DNA from: GWE2-42-39 sp963662895
GTDB lineage: Bacteria > Bacteroidota > Bacteroidia > Bacteroidales > Prolixibacteraceae
Assembly (NCBI GenBank): GCA_963662895.1
Contig: OY759982.1
Coordinates: forward strand, 2,852,001 to 2,916,000
Reading direction: 5' to 3'
DNA: 64,000 nucleotides
The notes under the pieces were generated by a model that worked only from the letters and a program-made list of their open reading frames with translations, was not told the DNA's origin and did no database searches. The translations under genes and the position numbers were made by a program. Below, in pieces: positions 1-8,941 of the stretch (position 1 is the first letter of the stretch; each line of letters opens with the position of its first letter).

Positions 1-550
1 TCCCGGTAGGCAAAATTCCACTGAAGACAAAATAATCACCCACTACCAACAAATTCTTTTTACCATTTTCTGCAAAATTCTGCCAAACGGGTAAGTTGAT
101 CCAGGGATTGTTGCGTTTTCTCTCTGAAAAGAAATACAAAAAGGAAATAGCAAGCAACAATACAAGGCTCATTAAAAAAGGGAAAAGATAATTTCGTGGC
201 TGGCCCTGACTGTTCCTGATTTCCCTGCGTGAATAAAAACGAACCCTGTATTTCCCTTTTTCAATCTCAAAAACAATCGGGTCTTTACTTCCCTCTTCTT
301 TATAATAATCGTTCAGTTTTTTCCGAAGATTGTGAATATACACCCTGATATTGGAGTCTTGCCTGGAGCTATTATCATATTTTTTGCCGAAAAGTTCGAT
401 ACCAATAGTAAATTCTTTCGGATTTTTTTCTTCCAGACTTGCATTTACCAGATATTCCAGCAAATCGCAACTAATCTTCGATTTATTGAAGTGACTACTT
501 TTTACAATACGTTCTAACTGATTTTTTATCAACTCACTATCAAGATCCAT
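1..550 (-). CDS. Membrane-anchored winged-helix regulator, partial (3' end outside window)
   Basis: Reading the minus strand from the ATG at 548-550 gives an open frame that runs off the window start, so only the first ~183 residues are visible. Residues 1-105 look like the OmpR-like winged helix found at the N-terminus of TolB-like and adenylate-cyclase-like sensor proteins. The sequence around LEYLVNASLEE, FTIGIELFGKKYD and DSNIRVYIHNLRKKL matches the family pattern of a DSxVRVxxxxLRxxL recognition region followed by a YY. A hydrophobic segment at about residues 120-141 (YLFPFLMSLVLLLAISFLYF) predicts a single membrane span, followed by an outer domain cut by the window edge. It is divergent from the DUF1080 gene at 683, so it is a candidate regulator of that cluster. 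The domain call rests on motif recall; the ligand is unknown. Confidence 0.75.
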   Translation of the reverse strand, partial: MDLDSELIKNQLERIVKSSHFNKSKISCDLLEYLVNASLEEKNPKEFTIGIELFGKKYDNSSRQDSNIRVYIHNLRKKLNDYYKEEGSKDPIVFEIEKGKYRVRFYSRREIRNSQGQPRNYLFPFLMSLVLLLAISFLYFFSERKRNNPWINLPVWQNFAENGKKNLLVVGDYFVFSGILPTG

Positions 551-682
551 CTTAACAAATGTAACTGCATTTATAACGGTTATAAAACCCATTCCCGGCT
601 AACAAATATACCTGAAAAATTTGATATTTAGTAAATTCGTAATCATTCACAAAAAATATAAATTGACTAAAATTAATAAAAC

Positions 683-2029
683 ATGAAAATTATCTCAATC
701 AGTTTATTCCTTTTAGGATTATGTAGCATTTCGATGGCTGCGCCAAAATCCGACGGATGGGAGTCTCTTTTTAACAGGAAAGACCTCGCCGGCTGGAAAC
801 AATTAAACGGCAAGGCTAAGTACGAAGTAATTAATGGAGAAATTGTAGGCACCACTGTTGCAAATACACCCAACTCGTTTCTGACAACCGAACAAAACTA
901 TAGTGATTTTGTACTGGAAGTCGATCTTCTCGTGGATGACCACATGAATTCAGGTATTCAGTTCCGCAGCGAAAGCAATGCTGATTACAGAAACGGACGG
1001 GTACATGGTTATCAGTGCGAGGTAGACCCCTCTTCACGTGCATGGAGCGGGGGTATTTACGATGAGGCCCGGCGTGGCTGGTTGTACCCGTGTACTTATA
1101 ATCCTGAAGGAGGCAAAGCCTTTAAGCATGGCGAATGGAACCACTACCGTATCGAGTGTATCGGAAACGATATCCGCACATGGTTAAACGGGGTTCCGGT
1201 TGCCCATTTGATCGATGACATGCCCCCCGAAGGTTTTATCTGTCTCCAGGTACATGGCATCGGAAATAATAAAGAAAATGAAGGCCGCCAGATCCGGTGG
1301 AAAAATATCCGTATCAAAACCAAAAACCTGAAACCTTCGCCCGCTGATAATATTTTTATTTTAAACCTGCTCCCGAACAACCTTTCCGCAGCAGAGAGGG
1401 TCCAGGGCTGGGAACTCCTGTTCGACGGAAAAACCACCAAAGGATGGGAAAGTGCCAATTCTGACAAATTCCCCGACAAAGGATGGGAAGTAAAAGATGG
1501 TGTTTTATCAGTACTGTCTAATGGCGGAGACCCCTCAAAAAAAGGCGGCGATATTGTCACTAAAGAAAAATTCAAAGCCTTTTCTTTCCAGTTTGAATTT
1601 ATGCTTACAGAAGGCGCTAACAGCGGGATCAAATATTGCACGGGGAACAACGGTCCATCAATCGGCCTGGAATACCAGCTTTTGGCTGACACTCATCCCG
1701 ATGCCACTCAGGGAGTAGTAGGTAACCGCACCATTGCTTCGCTGTACGACCTGATCCCTTCGGAAAAAAACCGCCGCTTCCTGAAGAAAGTCGGGGAATG
1801 GAACCAGGGACGAATCATCCTGTATCCCGACAACCGGGTTGAACATTGGTTAAACGGCCTTAAGGTAGTCGAATACGTACGTGGCAGCAATATATATAAA
1901 GCACTGGTAGCGAGAAGTAAATATGCCAGGTATGAAAATTTCGGCATGGCAGAAGAAAGTCCCATTCTTTTACAGGATCATAACGATACAGTACACTTCA
2001 GGAACTTAAAAATTAAAAAACTAGACTAA
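683..2029 (+). CDS. Secreted double DUF1080 (3-keto-disaccharide hydrolase-like) protein
   Basis: The 448-residue protein has a signal peptide (residues 1-19, ending SMA-AP) and two tandem DUF1080 domains. The first (about 24-212) starts GWESLFNRKDLAGW and contains NSGIQFRS; the second (about 242-447) starts GWELLFDGKTTKGW and contains NSGIKYCT. DUF1080 folds are concanavalin-like jelly rolls, and several members hydrolyse or eliminate 3-keto-glycosides. It is first in a tight run: the next gene starts one base after its stop codon. A TIM-barrel isomerase-like lipoprotein and a Gfo/Idh oxidoreductase follow, which suits oxidation-dependent glycoside cleavage. Whether both domains are catalytic cannot be read from sequence. 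Confidence in the family is high; the substrate is unknown. Confidence 0.85.
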   Translation: MKIISISLFLLGLCSISMAAPKSDGWESLFNRKDLAGWKQLNGKAKYEVINGEIVGTTVANTPNSFLTTEQNYSDFVLEVDLLVDDHMNSGIQFRSESNADYRNGRVHGYQCEVDPSSRAWSGGIYDEARRGWLYPCTYNPEGGKAFKHGEWNHYRIECIGNDIRTWLNGVPVAHLIDDMPPEGFICLQVHGIGNNKENEGRQIRWKNIRIKTKNLKPSPADNIFILNLLPNNLSAAERVQGWELLFDGKTTKGWESANSDKFPDKGWEVKDGVLSVLSNGGDPSKKGGDIVTKEKFKAFSFQFEFMLTEGANSGIKYCTGNNGPSIGLEYQLLADTHPDATQGVVGNRTIASLYDLIPSEKNRRFLKKVGEWNQGRIILYPDNRVEHWLNGLKVVEYVRGSNIYKALVARSKYARYENFGMAEESPILLQDHNDTVHFRNLKIKKLD

Positions 2030-2030
2030 A

Positions 2031-2876
2031 ATGAAAACTTTTGCTCAAAAAATGATGCTTTGGGTCGCGGCATTTTCCATGATAACAGTAATGTCGTGTA
2101 ACTGCGAAAAAAAGACAGAACAGGTACAGGCCCCTAAAAAAGAAATTAAGTTTCAACTGGGCGTGGCTTCCTATTCTCTCCGGAAATTTCCGGTTGAAAA
2201 AACACTTGCCTTTACCAAACAACTTGGTATTGATAAAATTGCATTCAAAAGTTTCCACCTTCCCCTGGATGCAAGTGATGCAGAAATTGCAGAAACCGTA
2301 CAAAAATGCAAGGATGCCGGCATCGATTTATATGGTGGTGGTGTTATTTATATGAAAACCGAAGCCGAAGTAGACCAGGCTTTTGAATATGCCCGAAAGG
2401 CCGGTATGAAAATAATAATTGGAGTACCAGCCCACGAATTATTGCCATATGTCGAGGGTAAAGTAAAAGAATACGACATAAAACTTGCAATCCACAATCA
2501 TGGTCCCGGCGATAAATTATATCCCAGCGCAGAAAGCGCTTATATGCTGATAAAAGATATGGATCCGCGAATGGGCTTATGTATTGATATAGGCCACACG
2601 GCCCGAATCAAACGTAGTCCTTCGCAGGATGTAAAAGATTTCTTCGTCCGTGTATTCGATATTCACGTCAAGGACGTAACCAAAGCCGATTCGGATGGTT
2701 CTACCTGTGAAATTGGCCGTGGGGTCATTGACTTCAAGACTTTTATCAATGATCTGATTGATTTGGGATATTCCGGAGTTTTGGCCCTTGAGTACGAAAA
2801 AGATGCTGATGACCCGTTCCCTGGTATGGGAGAATCAATTGGCTATTTACGGGGAATGTTAGCTGCTGTTCAATAA
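2031..2876 (+). CDS. Sugar phosphate isomerase/epimerase-like TIM-barrel lipoprotein
   Basis: The 281-residue protein has a lipoprotein signal with lipobox VMSC (Cys at about residue 23), so it should be anchored to a membrane facing the periplasm or exterior. The body is a xylose-isomerase-like TIM barrel (AP endonuclease 2 superfamily). Typical metal and substrate motifs are visible: LAIHNHGPGD, LCIDIGHTAR, VFDIHVKDV and a C-terminal VLALEYE, which supply the His, Asp and Glu ligands of the divalent metal site. It starts 1 bp after the DUF1080 stop and lies 17 bp before the Gfo/Idh gene, so the three are probably one transcript. In such clusters the isomerase and DUF1080 proteins are thought to process 3-keto-sugars. 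The exact reaction is not determinable here. Confidence 0.82.
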   Translation: MKTFAQKMMLWVAAFSMITVMSCNCEKKTEQVQAPKKEIKFQLGVASYSLRKFPVEKTLAFTKQLGIDKIAFKSFHLPLDASDAEIAETVQKCKDAGIDLYGGGVIYMKTEAEVDQAFEYARKAGMKIIIGVPAHELLPYVEGKVKEYDIKLAIHNHGPGDKLYPSAESAYMLIKDMDPRMGLCIDIGHTARIKRSPSQDVKDFFVRVFDIHVKDVTKADSDGSTCEIGRGVIDFKTFINDLIDLGYSGVLALEYEKDADDPFPGMGESIGYLRGMLAAVQ

Positions 2877-2893
2877 AACAAAACTAAATAATA

Positions 2894-4243
2894 ATGAATT
2901 CAAACCGAAGAGATTTTCTGAGAAAGACAGCCGCAGGAGCGGCAGGTATTACCATTGGAGGCATTGCACAAGGCATGTCGGCAAAGAGTTATTCAAAAAT
3001 TATCGGAGCAAACGACAGATTGTTTGTTGCAATTGTCGGATTAGGCCGTAGGTATGGTGCATACATCGAACCGATCACATTAAAGAAAAGTAATACTGAA
3101 TTGCTTTATCTGTGCGATGTAATGCAAAGCCAACGGGAAAGGGCTGCCGCAAATTTTGCTAAAAGTATTGATTACAAACCGAAACTGGAAAATGATATCC
3201 GAAAAGTACTGGAAGACCCCAAACTGGATTTGATCTTTAACTCAACTCCCGACCACTGGCACGCTCCCGGTACATTCATGGCTGTTGAGGCCGGTAAACA
3301 TGTGTACGTGGAAAAACCATGTTCCCATAACCCACTCGAAGGTGAACTGCTGATCGCTTACCAAAAAAAATATGGCAAGGTAATACAAATGGGGAACCAG
3401 CAACGTTCATCAGACCATACCATTGAAATAATAAAGGAAATCCACAAGGGAACAATTGGCAAGGCATACAAAGCTGTTGCTTTCTACACCAACAATCGTG
3501 GCCGGGTGGTCAACCAGAGGAAAGCTCCTGTTCCTGCAGGCCTTGACTGGGATTTGTTTCAGGGACCGGCTCCCCGCAGGGAATATACACACGACACATG
3601 GAATTACAACTGGCACTGGTATGGCTGGGATTATGGGACTGCCGAAATGGGAAATAACGCCACCCACGAACTGGATGTGGCCCGCTGGGCTTTGCAGGTT
3701 GATTTCCCGGAATACGTTTTTGTCGAAGCTGACAAACGTCATTATTTAGATGATGGATGGGAAATGTACGATACCATGGATGCCATGTTCCGTTTCCCCG
3801 GTAACAAAATCATTAAATGGGACGGGCGCAGCCGCACCGGTTACGATACCTATGGCGGCGGACGCGGCACGATCATTTACGGATCGGAAGGGACTGTGTT
3901 TGTAAACCGTAGTTTATATAAACTTTTCGACCTGGAAGGCAAACTGATAAAAGACAGCGAATCGGCTGCAAAAGAAGCAGGGAACACTCTCGGTGGCGGT
4001 GGTGGTATGACTACCCTTCACGTCCAGAACTTTTTCAACACCATCAGAGGTACCGAAAAGCTGAACTCACCCATTGATATGGGGGTGGTTAGCCAACAAT
4101 TAACCCACTACGCAAATATTTCGTACCGGATTAACAAGCCTTTTGAAGTGGATGCTAAAACCGGCCATATTTTCGATCGTGAAGCCATGAAACTATGGAA
4201 ACGCAAATATGAACCAGGGTGGGAACCCAAACTGAAGATTTAA
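2894..4243 (+). CDS. Tat-exported Gfo/Idh/MocA family oxidoreductase
   Basis: The 449-residue protein opens with a twin-arginine signal (SNRRDFLRKTAAGAAG), which implies export of a folded, cofactor-loaded enzyme. The Rossmann dinucleotide domain follows: VAIVGLGRRYG in place of the usual GxGxxG, then STPDHWHAPGTFMAVEAGKH and VYVEKPCSHNP, the EKP motif of the family. The C-terminal half is the alpha/beta substrate domain, with NATHELDVARWAL supplying the usual His region. It is the last gene of the DUF1080 module and is followed by a strong hairpin terminator. A redox step that makes a 3-keto-sugar fits the neighbours. The cofactor (NAD or tightly bound NADP) cannot be decided from sequence. 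Confidence 0.87.
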   Translation: MNSNRRDFLRKTAAGAAGITIGGIAQGMSAKSYSKIIGANDRLFVAIVGLGRRYGAYIEPITLKKSNTELLYLCDVMQSQRERAAANFAKSIDYKPKLENDIRKVLEDPKLDLIFNSTPDHWHAPGTFMAVEAGKHVYVEKPCSHNPLEGELLIAYQKKYGKVIQMGNQQRSSDHTIEIIKEIHKGTIGKAYKAVAFYTNNRGRVVNQRKAPVPAGLDWDLFQGPAPRREYTHDTWNYNWHWYGWDYGTAEMGNNATHELDVARWALQVDFPEYVFVEADKRHYLDDGWEMYDTMDAMFRFPGNKIIKWDGRSRTGYDTYGGGRGTIIYGSEGTVFVNRSLYKLFDLEGKLIKDSESAAKEAGNTLGGGGGMTTLHVQNFFNTIRGTEKLNSPIDMGVVSQQLTHYANISYRINKPFEVDAKTGHIFDREAMKLWKRKYEPGWEPKLKI

Positions 4244-4255
4244 ATTAAAAAACAA

Positions 4256-4304
4256 GGCTGTTCAAAAACTCTAATGATTTTACTTTTTGAACAGCCTCTT
4301 TAAT
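4256..4304 (+). terminator. Intrinsic terminator after the DUF1080 module
   Basis: A perfect 13-bp inverted repeat, GGCTGTTCAAAAA (4256-4268) with TTTTTGAACAGCC (4284-4296), is followed by TCTTTAATT. It starts 12 bp after the stop of the Gfo/Idh gene and fits a rho-independent terminator for plus-strand transcription. Confidence 0.85.
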
Positions 4305-4440
4305 TCCACTTTGACAGATTTATCAAAGTAAGATTATATATCGTCCCTTCTGTAATATAATGTCCTGTCCGGGTATCCGCGAAGGGTGCTTGTGAAAAGG
4401 ATTTTTCCAACCTGTTTGATGTCATTACTACTACCAATGA

Positions 4441-4560
4441 CAGATTTTTACAGAAGTCTGTATATGAGGTAAATACGAAACATCGCTTTTTTCAGCATTT
4501 TATTACTTCCGGGCATACAACTGCACTGCTTTTTTGACGAACTACCGTGGGCGGGATTAT
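4441..4560. repeat. Dispersed repeat, copy 1
   Basis: The stretch from ACAGAAGTCTGTATATGA through TTTTTTCAGCATTT and TTTTTGACGAACTACCGTGG aligns base for base, with few mismatches, to 13010-13115. A shorter match (TTTTTTCAGCATTTCATTA) lies at 52690-52710. Copies outside genes suggest a non-coding dispersed element of this genome. Confidence 0.7.
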
Positions 4561-4827
4561 TGCCTCATATACAAACTTTTGCAAAAGTCCATCATCATAG
4601 GCAAAGGAAATAAGAAGTCTTTCCTTTCGTCCGAAATGAAATAAGGACTTCTCTTTTATTATTTTCATCACGCGGACGATTTTTCCCCCTGTTTCCTTCC
4701 CACACCCCAGGGCGACACTCCTTTGTCGTTTGCCCCTGGGCTGAAATCAACTGTCCTTTCAGGACGTTTTTGTTTCCCGTTAGTCTTCATTTCCTTTTCG
4801 AAAACCTGTGTATAGAGAGTTGGTTAA

Positions 4828-4911
4828 TGACAGGGGGTATGTCAGCATAGTGACAGGGGGTATGTCAGCATAGTGACAGAGGGTGTGTCAGCATAGTGAC
4901 AGAGGGTGTGT
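4828..4911. repeat. 23-bp tandem repeat, three full units and a partial fourth
   Basis: Units start at 4828, 4851 and 4874, each close to TGACAGGGGGTATGTCAGCA plus TAG. A partial fourth unit starts at 4897. Units 1 and 2 are identical; units 3 and 4 share two substitutions (GAGGGTGTG). The array has no coding potential. Confidence 0.85.
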
Positions 4912-5397
4912 GGAAAGGGAGCATATTCTCTGATTTTTTAACGCTCACTCCATCGATTTTCTGTACGCTTTTTCTCCTATAGGCGGAAACAGCCCGGGCA
5001 TTGTTTTCTTTCCTGAAAAAATACCTCGCTCTCCCCCTGGCTTATTCTATAGCAAAACGATGGCTCCTTACTGACAGAACACTGAATACTCTTTTTGCTC
5101 TTCTCCACAACTTTTTAAACTGATCCAATATTATTCCGTTTGCATTCAATCCCGGGGCTGCGTTCGTGCCTCACTTACCCCGGGTTATTTATGTATGTCC
5201 CTTCAGGGACAGCAAGTTCCATCGGACAAAGGGCAACGCCCCTTAAACGGCGAAGTCATAAAACTCCTTAAACGCTCCGCCTCAAACAGGACACAGACCA
5301 TCAAACCTTTTTGATCCCATGAGTAAGCAAAGAATCTCATGGACAGAGTGATAAAGGATCAGCCCGTCCGGCTTGAGGACTGTAAAAAAGGGAAATG

Positions 5398-7545
5398 CTA
5401 TCTTGACAGTTGCATCTCATCGAGCAGGTAACCGGCGCCGGCCAGCTTATCAATGATAAACAAGGCATAGCGAATGTCAAGAACAATATTCCGGCAACGA
5501 TCAGGATCAAACATGATGTCGCTCATCGTTCCTTCCCAGCAACGGTCAAAATTAACACCGATCAATTCACCATTGGCATTTATTACCGGGCTGCCCGAAT
5601 TGCCTCCCGTAGTATGGTTTGAAGCCACAAAACATACCGGAACCGTGCCGTTTACGGCATATTGACCAAAATTTTTCTGCCCGTATAACTCACGGAACTT
5701 CTCAGGTACATTATAATCGTAAATTTCAGGGTTATCTTTTTCCATGATCCCATCAATAGTAGAATAACAGTCATATTCCACACCATCGGCGGGCTCATAT
5801 CCTTCCACCTTTCCATACCCCACCCGGAGCGTATAATTAGCATCAGGATAAATCCTCTCTCCTGCCCTCATCTCCATGATCCCCTTCATGTAGAGCTTCT
5901 GGGTTTCCTGTATTTGCCCGTCCAGACTGGCATAAATCCCTGCAACATTCGACTTATAAAAATCACGGAGTAAGCAATACAGCTCTATCAACGGATCATT
6001 TTTCAAAGCCTTCAAGCCTTTTGCAGGCATTTTCTCAACCAGACCGGTTAACTTTGCCTGATCAGTCAAAACCGACTTTCCGTATATCTTTTGTTTTAAT
6101 TTCTGATCACCGGTTTTGTCCATTAACCGGATAAACTCTACAGGCAGAAATTGCTTATTGAGGTCATCCCTGTAAATATGCAGCATCGCTAAAAACATTT
6201 TTTCATCCGTTGCCCGGTCATAATCCTTAAAGTACTTTTCAAGTTCCTCAAGTAAGCCAGTCTTTAGTATTTCCCTTTTCTCCTGATCAACACATTCAAC
6301 TGCCTTTACACTACGATCAAGGAGAGAAGCCAGTTCAAATACGTCGCAACCATTGGCCACGATCTCGTTATAGTAATCGCGTGCCTTTGCATACGGCCCG
6401 ATCAACGAATACAAATCATCAAAATCGGCAAGCACCTGTCCGTATGTCTTCTGCCTTAAATCGTTCTCATTGATCCATGCTGTAAAATCAGCTTCAAAAT
6501 CCTTCTTCTCCCGGATAGCATCCATCCTTCTCAGCCCCTTGATTTCACCTTGCCAGCGTTTCCATGAATTACTGATCCCCGCATATTTAGCTGCATACTG
6601 AATACGTACTTTTCGATCGGCATTCATCTGCGAAGAAAGAATTTCCAGCTTTTTATCCCTGATCTTTATTTTATCCGGGTTACCCTGGTCCATCACCATT
6701 GAAACAGCCTGCGACGGCAGGTACCCGGTAGTTCTTCCCGGATACCCCAAGATCATCGTAAAATCATTGGGTTGCACTCCTTTCATCGATACCGGGAAAA
6801 ACTTTTCAGGCTGGTAAGGAACATTATCTTTTGAGTATTCAGCCGGCTGATTATCTTTATCAGCATATATCCTGAAAACCGAAAAATCACCGGTATGACG
6901 GGGCCACATCCAATTGTCGGTATCGCCTCCAAATTTTCCGACAGACGACGGCGGAGCCCCCACCAAGCGTACATCTTTGTACTCAAGGTACACGTACAAA
7001 AAATACTGGTTCCCATAAAACAAGGGCTTTACAACGGTATAGAAACGCCCGCTGTCGGAGGCCGATTCCTGTATCGTTCTTATATTTTCATTTATCTTCT
7101 CCTGAACTTTTTCTTTCTCCAGATCAGATGTACCTGCCAGTACTTGTCCGGTAACATCTTCCATCCGTTCCAAAAATTTAACGGTTAAGCCAGGATTGGG
7201 CAACTCTTCCTCCTTCGACATAGCCCAGAATCCATCGGTCAGGTAGTCGTGTTCCACCGAACTATGTTTCTGGATAGACCCATAACCGCAATGATGATTG
7301 GTAATCAGCAGACCTTCACCGGAAATCAGTTCCCCGGTACAACCACGTCCAAAAATCACAACTGCATCTTTCATGCTGGCATGGTTTACATCATAAACAT
7401 CTTTAGCAGTTAGCTGAAAACCCATTTGCTGCATTTCTTCGATGTTCCTGTCCAACAGAGTGGGAATCCACATCCCCTCCTTGGCATACAAATTAATAAC
7501 CGCAATAATAATCAGGGTGAAAACACAACTTATCTTTCTCATCAT
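5398..7545 (-). CDS. Peptidase S46, dipeptidyl-peptidase 11 type (Asp/Glu-specific)
   Basis: This secreted serine exopeptidase removes dipeptides from peptide N-termini. The frame is open to 7608, but the ATGATG at 7545 places a clean signal peptide (MMRKISCVFTLIIIAVINLYA) first and gives 715 residues, the usual family length. The chymotrypsin-fold parts flank a helical domain. The catalytic His is in LLITNHHCGYGS and the catalytic Ser in GGNSGSPV near the C-terminus. Exactly 18 residues after that Ser lies Arg (in GVNFDR), the position that is Arg in DPP11 and Gly in DPP7 of Porphyromonas gingivalis (Ser655/Arg673). This predicts preference for Asp or Glu at P1. It probably works in the periplasm in amino-acid scavenging. 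Confidence 0.92.
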   Translation of the reverse strand: MMRKISCVFTLIIIAVINLYAKEGMWIPTLLDRNIEEMQQMGFQLTAKDVYDVNHASMKDAVVIFGRGCTGELISGEGLLITNHHCGYGSIQKHSSVEHDYLTDGFWAMSKEEELPNPGLTVKFLERMEDVTGQVLAGTSDLEKEKVQEKINENIRTIQESASDSGRFYTVVKPLFYGNQYFLYVYLEYKDVRLVGAPPSSVGKFGGDTDNWMWPRHTGDFSVFRIYADKDNQPAEYSKDNVPYQPEKFFPVSMKGVQPNDFTMILGYPGRTTGYLPSQAVSMVMDQGNPDKIKIRDKKLEILSSQMNADRKVRIQYAAKYAGISNSWKRWQGEIKGLRRMDAIREKKDFEADFTAWINENDLRQKTYGQVLADFDDLYSLIGPYAKARDYYNEIVANGCDVFELASLLDRSVKAVECVDQEKREILKTGLLEELEKYFKDYDRATDEKMFLAMLHIYRDDLNKQFLPVEFIRLMDKTGDQKLKQKIYGKSVLTDQAKLTGLVEKMPAKGLKALKNDPLIELYCLLRDFYKSNVAGIYASLDGQIQETQKLYMKGIMEMRAGERIYPDANYTLRVGYGKVEGYEPADGVEYDCYSTIDGIMEKDNPEIYDYNVPEKFRELYGQKNFGQYAVNGTVPVCFVASNHTTGGNSGSPVINANGELIGVNFDRCWEGTMSDIMFDPDRCRNIVLDIRYALFIIDKLAGAGYLLDEMQLSR

Positions 7546-7644
7546 ATCTCTTTTTTTGAAGGGAATAAAAATAACGAAAATGCTAATCCACAACGTGATA
7601 AATATCAATAATAACTAAACATTCGCCGATTTATACTTTCCGTC

Positions 7645-8931
7645 TCATTTCCCGAATGTCCGGGTGTACCTGAAACCATACTGGATATCAGGAGCATTAT
7701 TTGCCGAGCAATAATCTTCACCTACATTAAAAGAAAAGTCTCCCTTTGCCGCTTTAAACCCCATAAATATGTATGATTTCAGCGAATACGAATACATAGA
7801 AGCTACCGTGAACCGGGGCTGCCAAAACTCTTCCTTCACCTCGAAACCTTCCCAAACATCACCTGGCTGAAGGAAATACACTCCCAGATCATCGTTTTTA
7901 TCCTGTGGATGGCTAAAAATATAACCTTTCAGAAATGACTCCTGGTAATTATTAATCAATCCGAAATAAAACACACGCTTTTTTTTCGACACAAAATTGA
8001 ACGACAAATACGATTTTGCTGAACTCCGGAAGTCGCGGTCAATCATATTTACAGTCTTTTTAAAGCTGATCAGCGAATGATGGGTTATCTGATAATCAAG
8101 GCCAAAATCGAAGTTAAAGCCCCGGGTAATTTTTTTCCGGTATAAAAAAGCCCCGGAAATACCGCCGGCCACTTTCTGGTAATATTTATTTAACGGAACA
8201 GCCATGTGTGTTCCCAGTTGAAACGAATGGTACGAAGCCCTGTTTACTTTCCGCCAAAGCGGATGATAGTAATGAATATCAAAAGTCCCCAGAAAAACGT
8301 CACCTTTATCGATACGGATTGAATTACTATTTTCATCTTCAAAAGCAATATGGGCACGATCAAAAATATACTGGCGACGTCCGAAATTGTCGTGCAACCC
8401 TACCCGGTCGTGAAACCACTCTACAAAATTATCGCTTGCCAGGGAGTGTATTGCAGCCGTTCCGCCAGACAACAAATGCGTGTTCAGCTTAAAAATAAAA
8501 GAACCTTTCTTCCCCAGTTGCCTCAAATACGTGAAACTAAGATTTTGCAATACCCCATCGGATGAAAAAGTCTTTGTCCTAACCGGGATATTGTTCTCAA
8601 AAAAATAATAAGGCCGTTGAGTCATATATAACTTGCTCACCTCTTCCCGTTGCGATGCTGTCAGATATTTTGGATAATAAATAGTTGCCTGGGGATGCCA
8701 GTTATTGCCCATCGAATATCCAACAGAAAATTTACCACCTCTTTTACTGAAAGTTCCGATATAAAACGGATGGTCAAGTGTAAATATTCCGAACGGATGT
8801 AAAGGGTTGACTTCTGTAAATAAAATATCATCCTTAAATATTGAGGGGATCGTATCCTTATCCCGGGCTAAAAGTCTTTCAACAACAAACAGAACGCACA
8901 TTACAAAAAGCAGGCCTTTTAATCGTCCCAT
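7645..8931 (-). CDS. Outer-membrane beta-barrel protein of unknown function
   Basis: The 428-residue protein has an N-terminal signal-like segment (GLLFVMCVLFVVERLLA). The rest is rich in alternating aromatic/polar strands (for example FKLNTHLLSGG, FDIHYYHPLW, YLSFNFVSKK) and ends in FRYTRTFGK, as expected of an outer-membrane barrel of about 12-14 strands. It resembles DUF3187-type barrels in overall look, but I am unsure of that family. It starts 10 bp downstream of the Maf gene stop, so it is probably co-transcribed with maf, the KdsC-like gene and the DUF2520 gene. No enzymatic motif was seen. Confidence 0.6.
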   Translation of the reverse strand: MGRLKGLLFVMCVLFVVERLLARDKDTIPSIFKDDILFTEVNPLHPFGIFTLDHPFYIGTFSKRGGKFSVGYSMGNNWHPQATIYYPKYLTASQREEVSKLYMTQRPYYFFENNIPVRTKTFSSDGVLQNLSFTYLRQLGKKGSFIFKLNTHLLSGGTAAIHSLASDNFVEWFHDRVGLHDNFGRRQYIFDRAHIAFEDENSNSIRIDKGDVFLGTFDIHYYHPLWRKVNRASYHSFQLGTHMAVPLNKYYQKVAGGISGAFLYRKKITRGFNFDFGLDYQITHHSLISFKKTVNMIDRDFRSSAKSYLSFNFVSKKKRVFYFGLINNYQESFLKGYIFSHPQDKNDDLGVYFLQPGDVWEGFEVKEEFWQPRFTVASMYSYSLKSYIFMGFKAAKGDFSFNVGEDYCSANNAPDIQYGFRYTRTFGK

Positions 8932-8941
8932 TCCCTCCGGC

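Larger units (their letters stand above)
4305..5397. other. Gene-free stretch with repeats between convergent genes
   Basis: No frame in these ~1.1 kb looks like a protein. The stretch holds: a copy of a dispersed repeat (4441-4560) also present near 13000; a hairpin formed by AGAAGTC and GACTTCT around 4613-4655; a GC-rich stretch with CCCCAGGG and CCCCTGGG arms near 4705-4740; a 23-bp tandem repeat (4828-4911); and a second shared element, CGTTCGTGCCT..TTACCCCGGGTTA, near 5162-5190. The pattern suggests accumulated non-autonomous repeat elements, not a lost gene. Confidence 0.6.
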
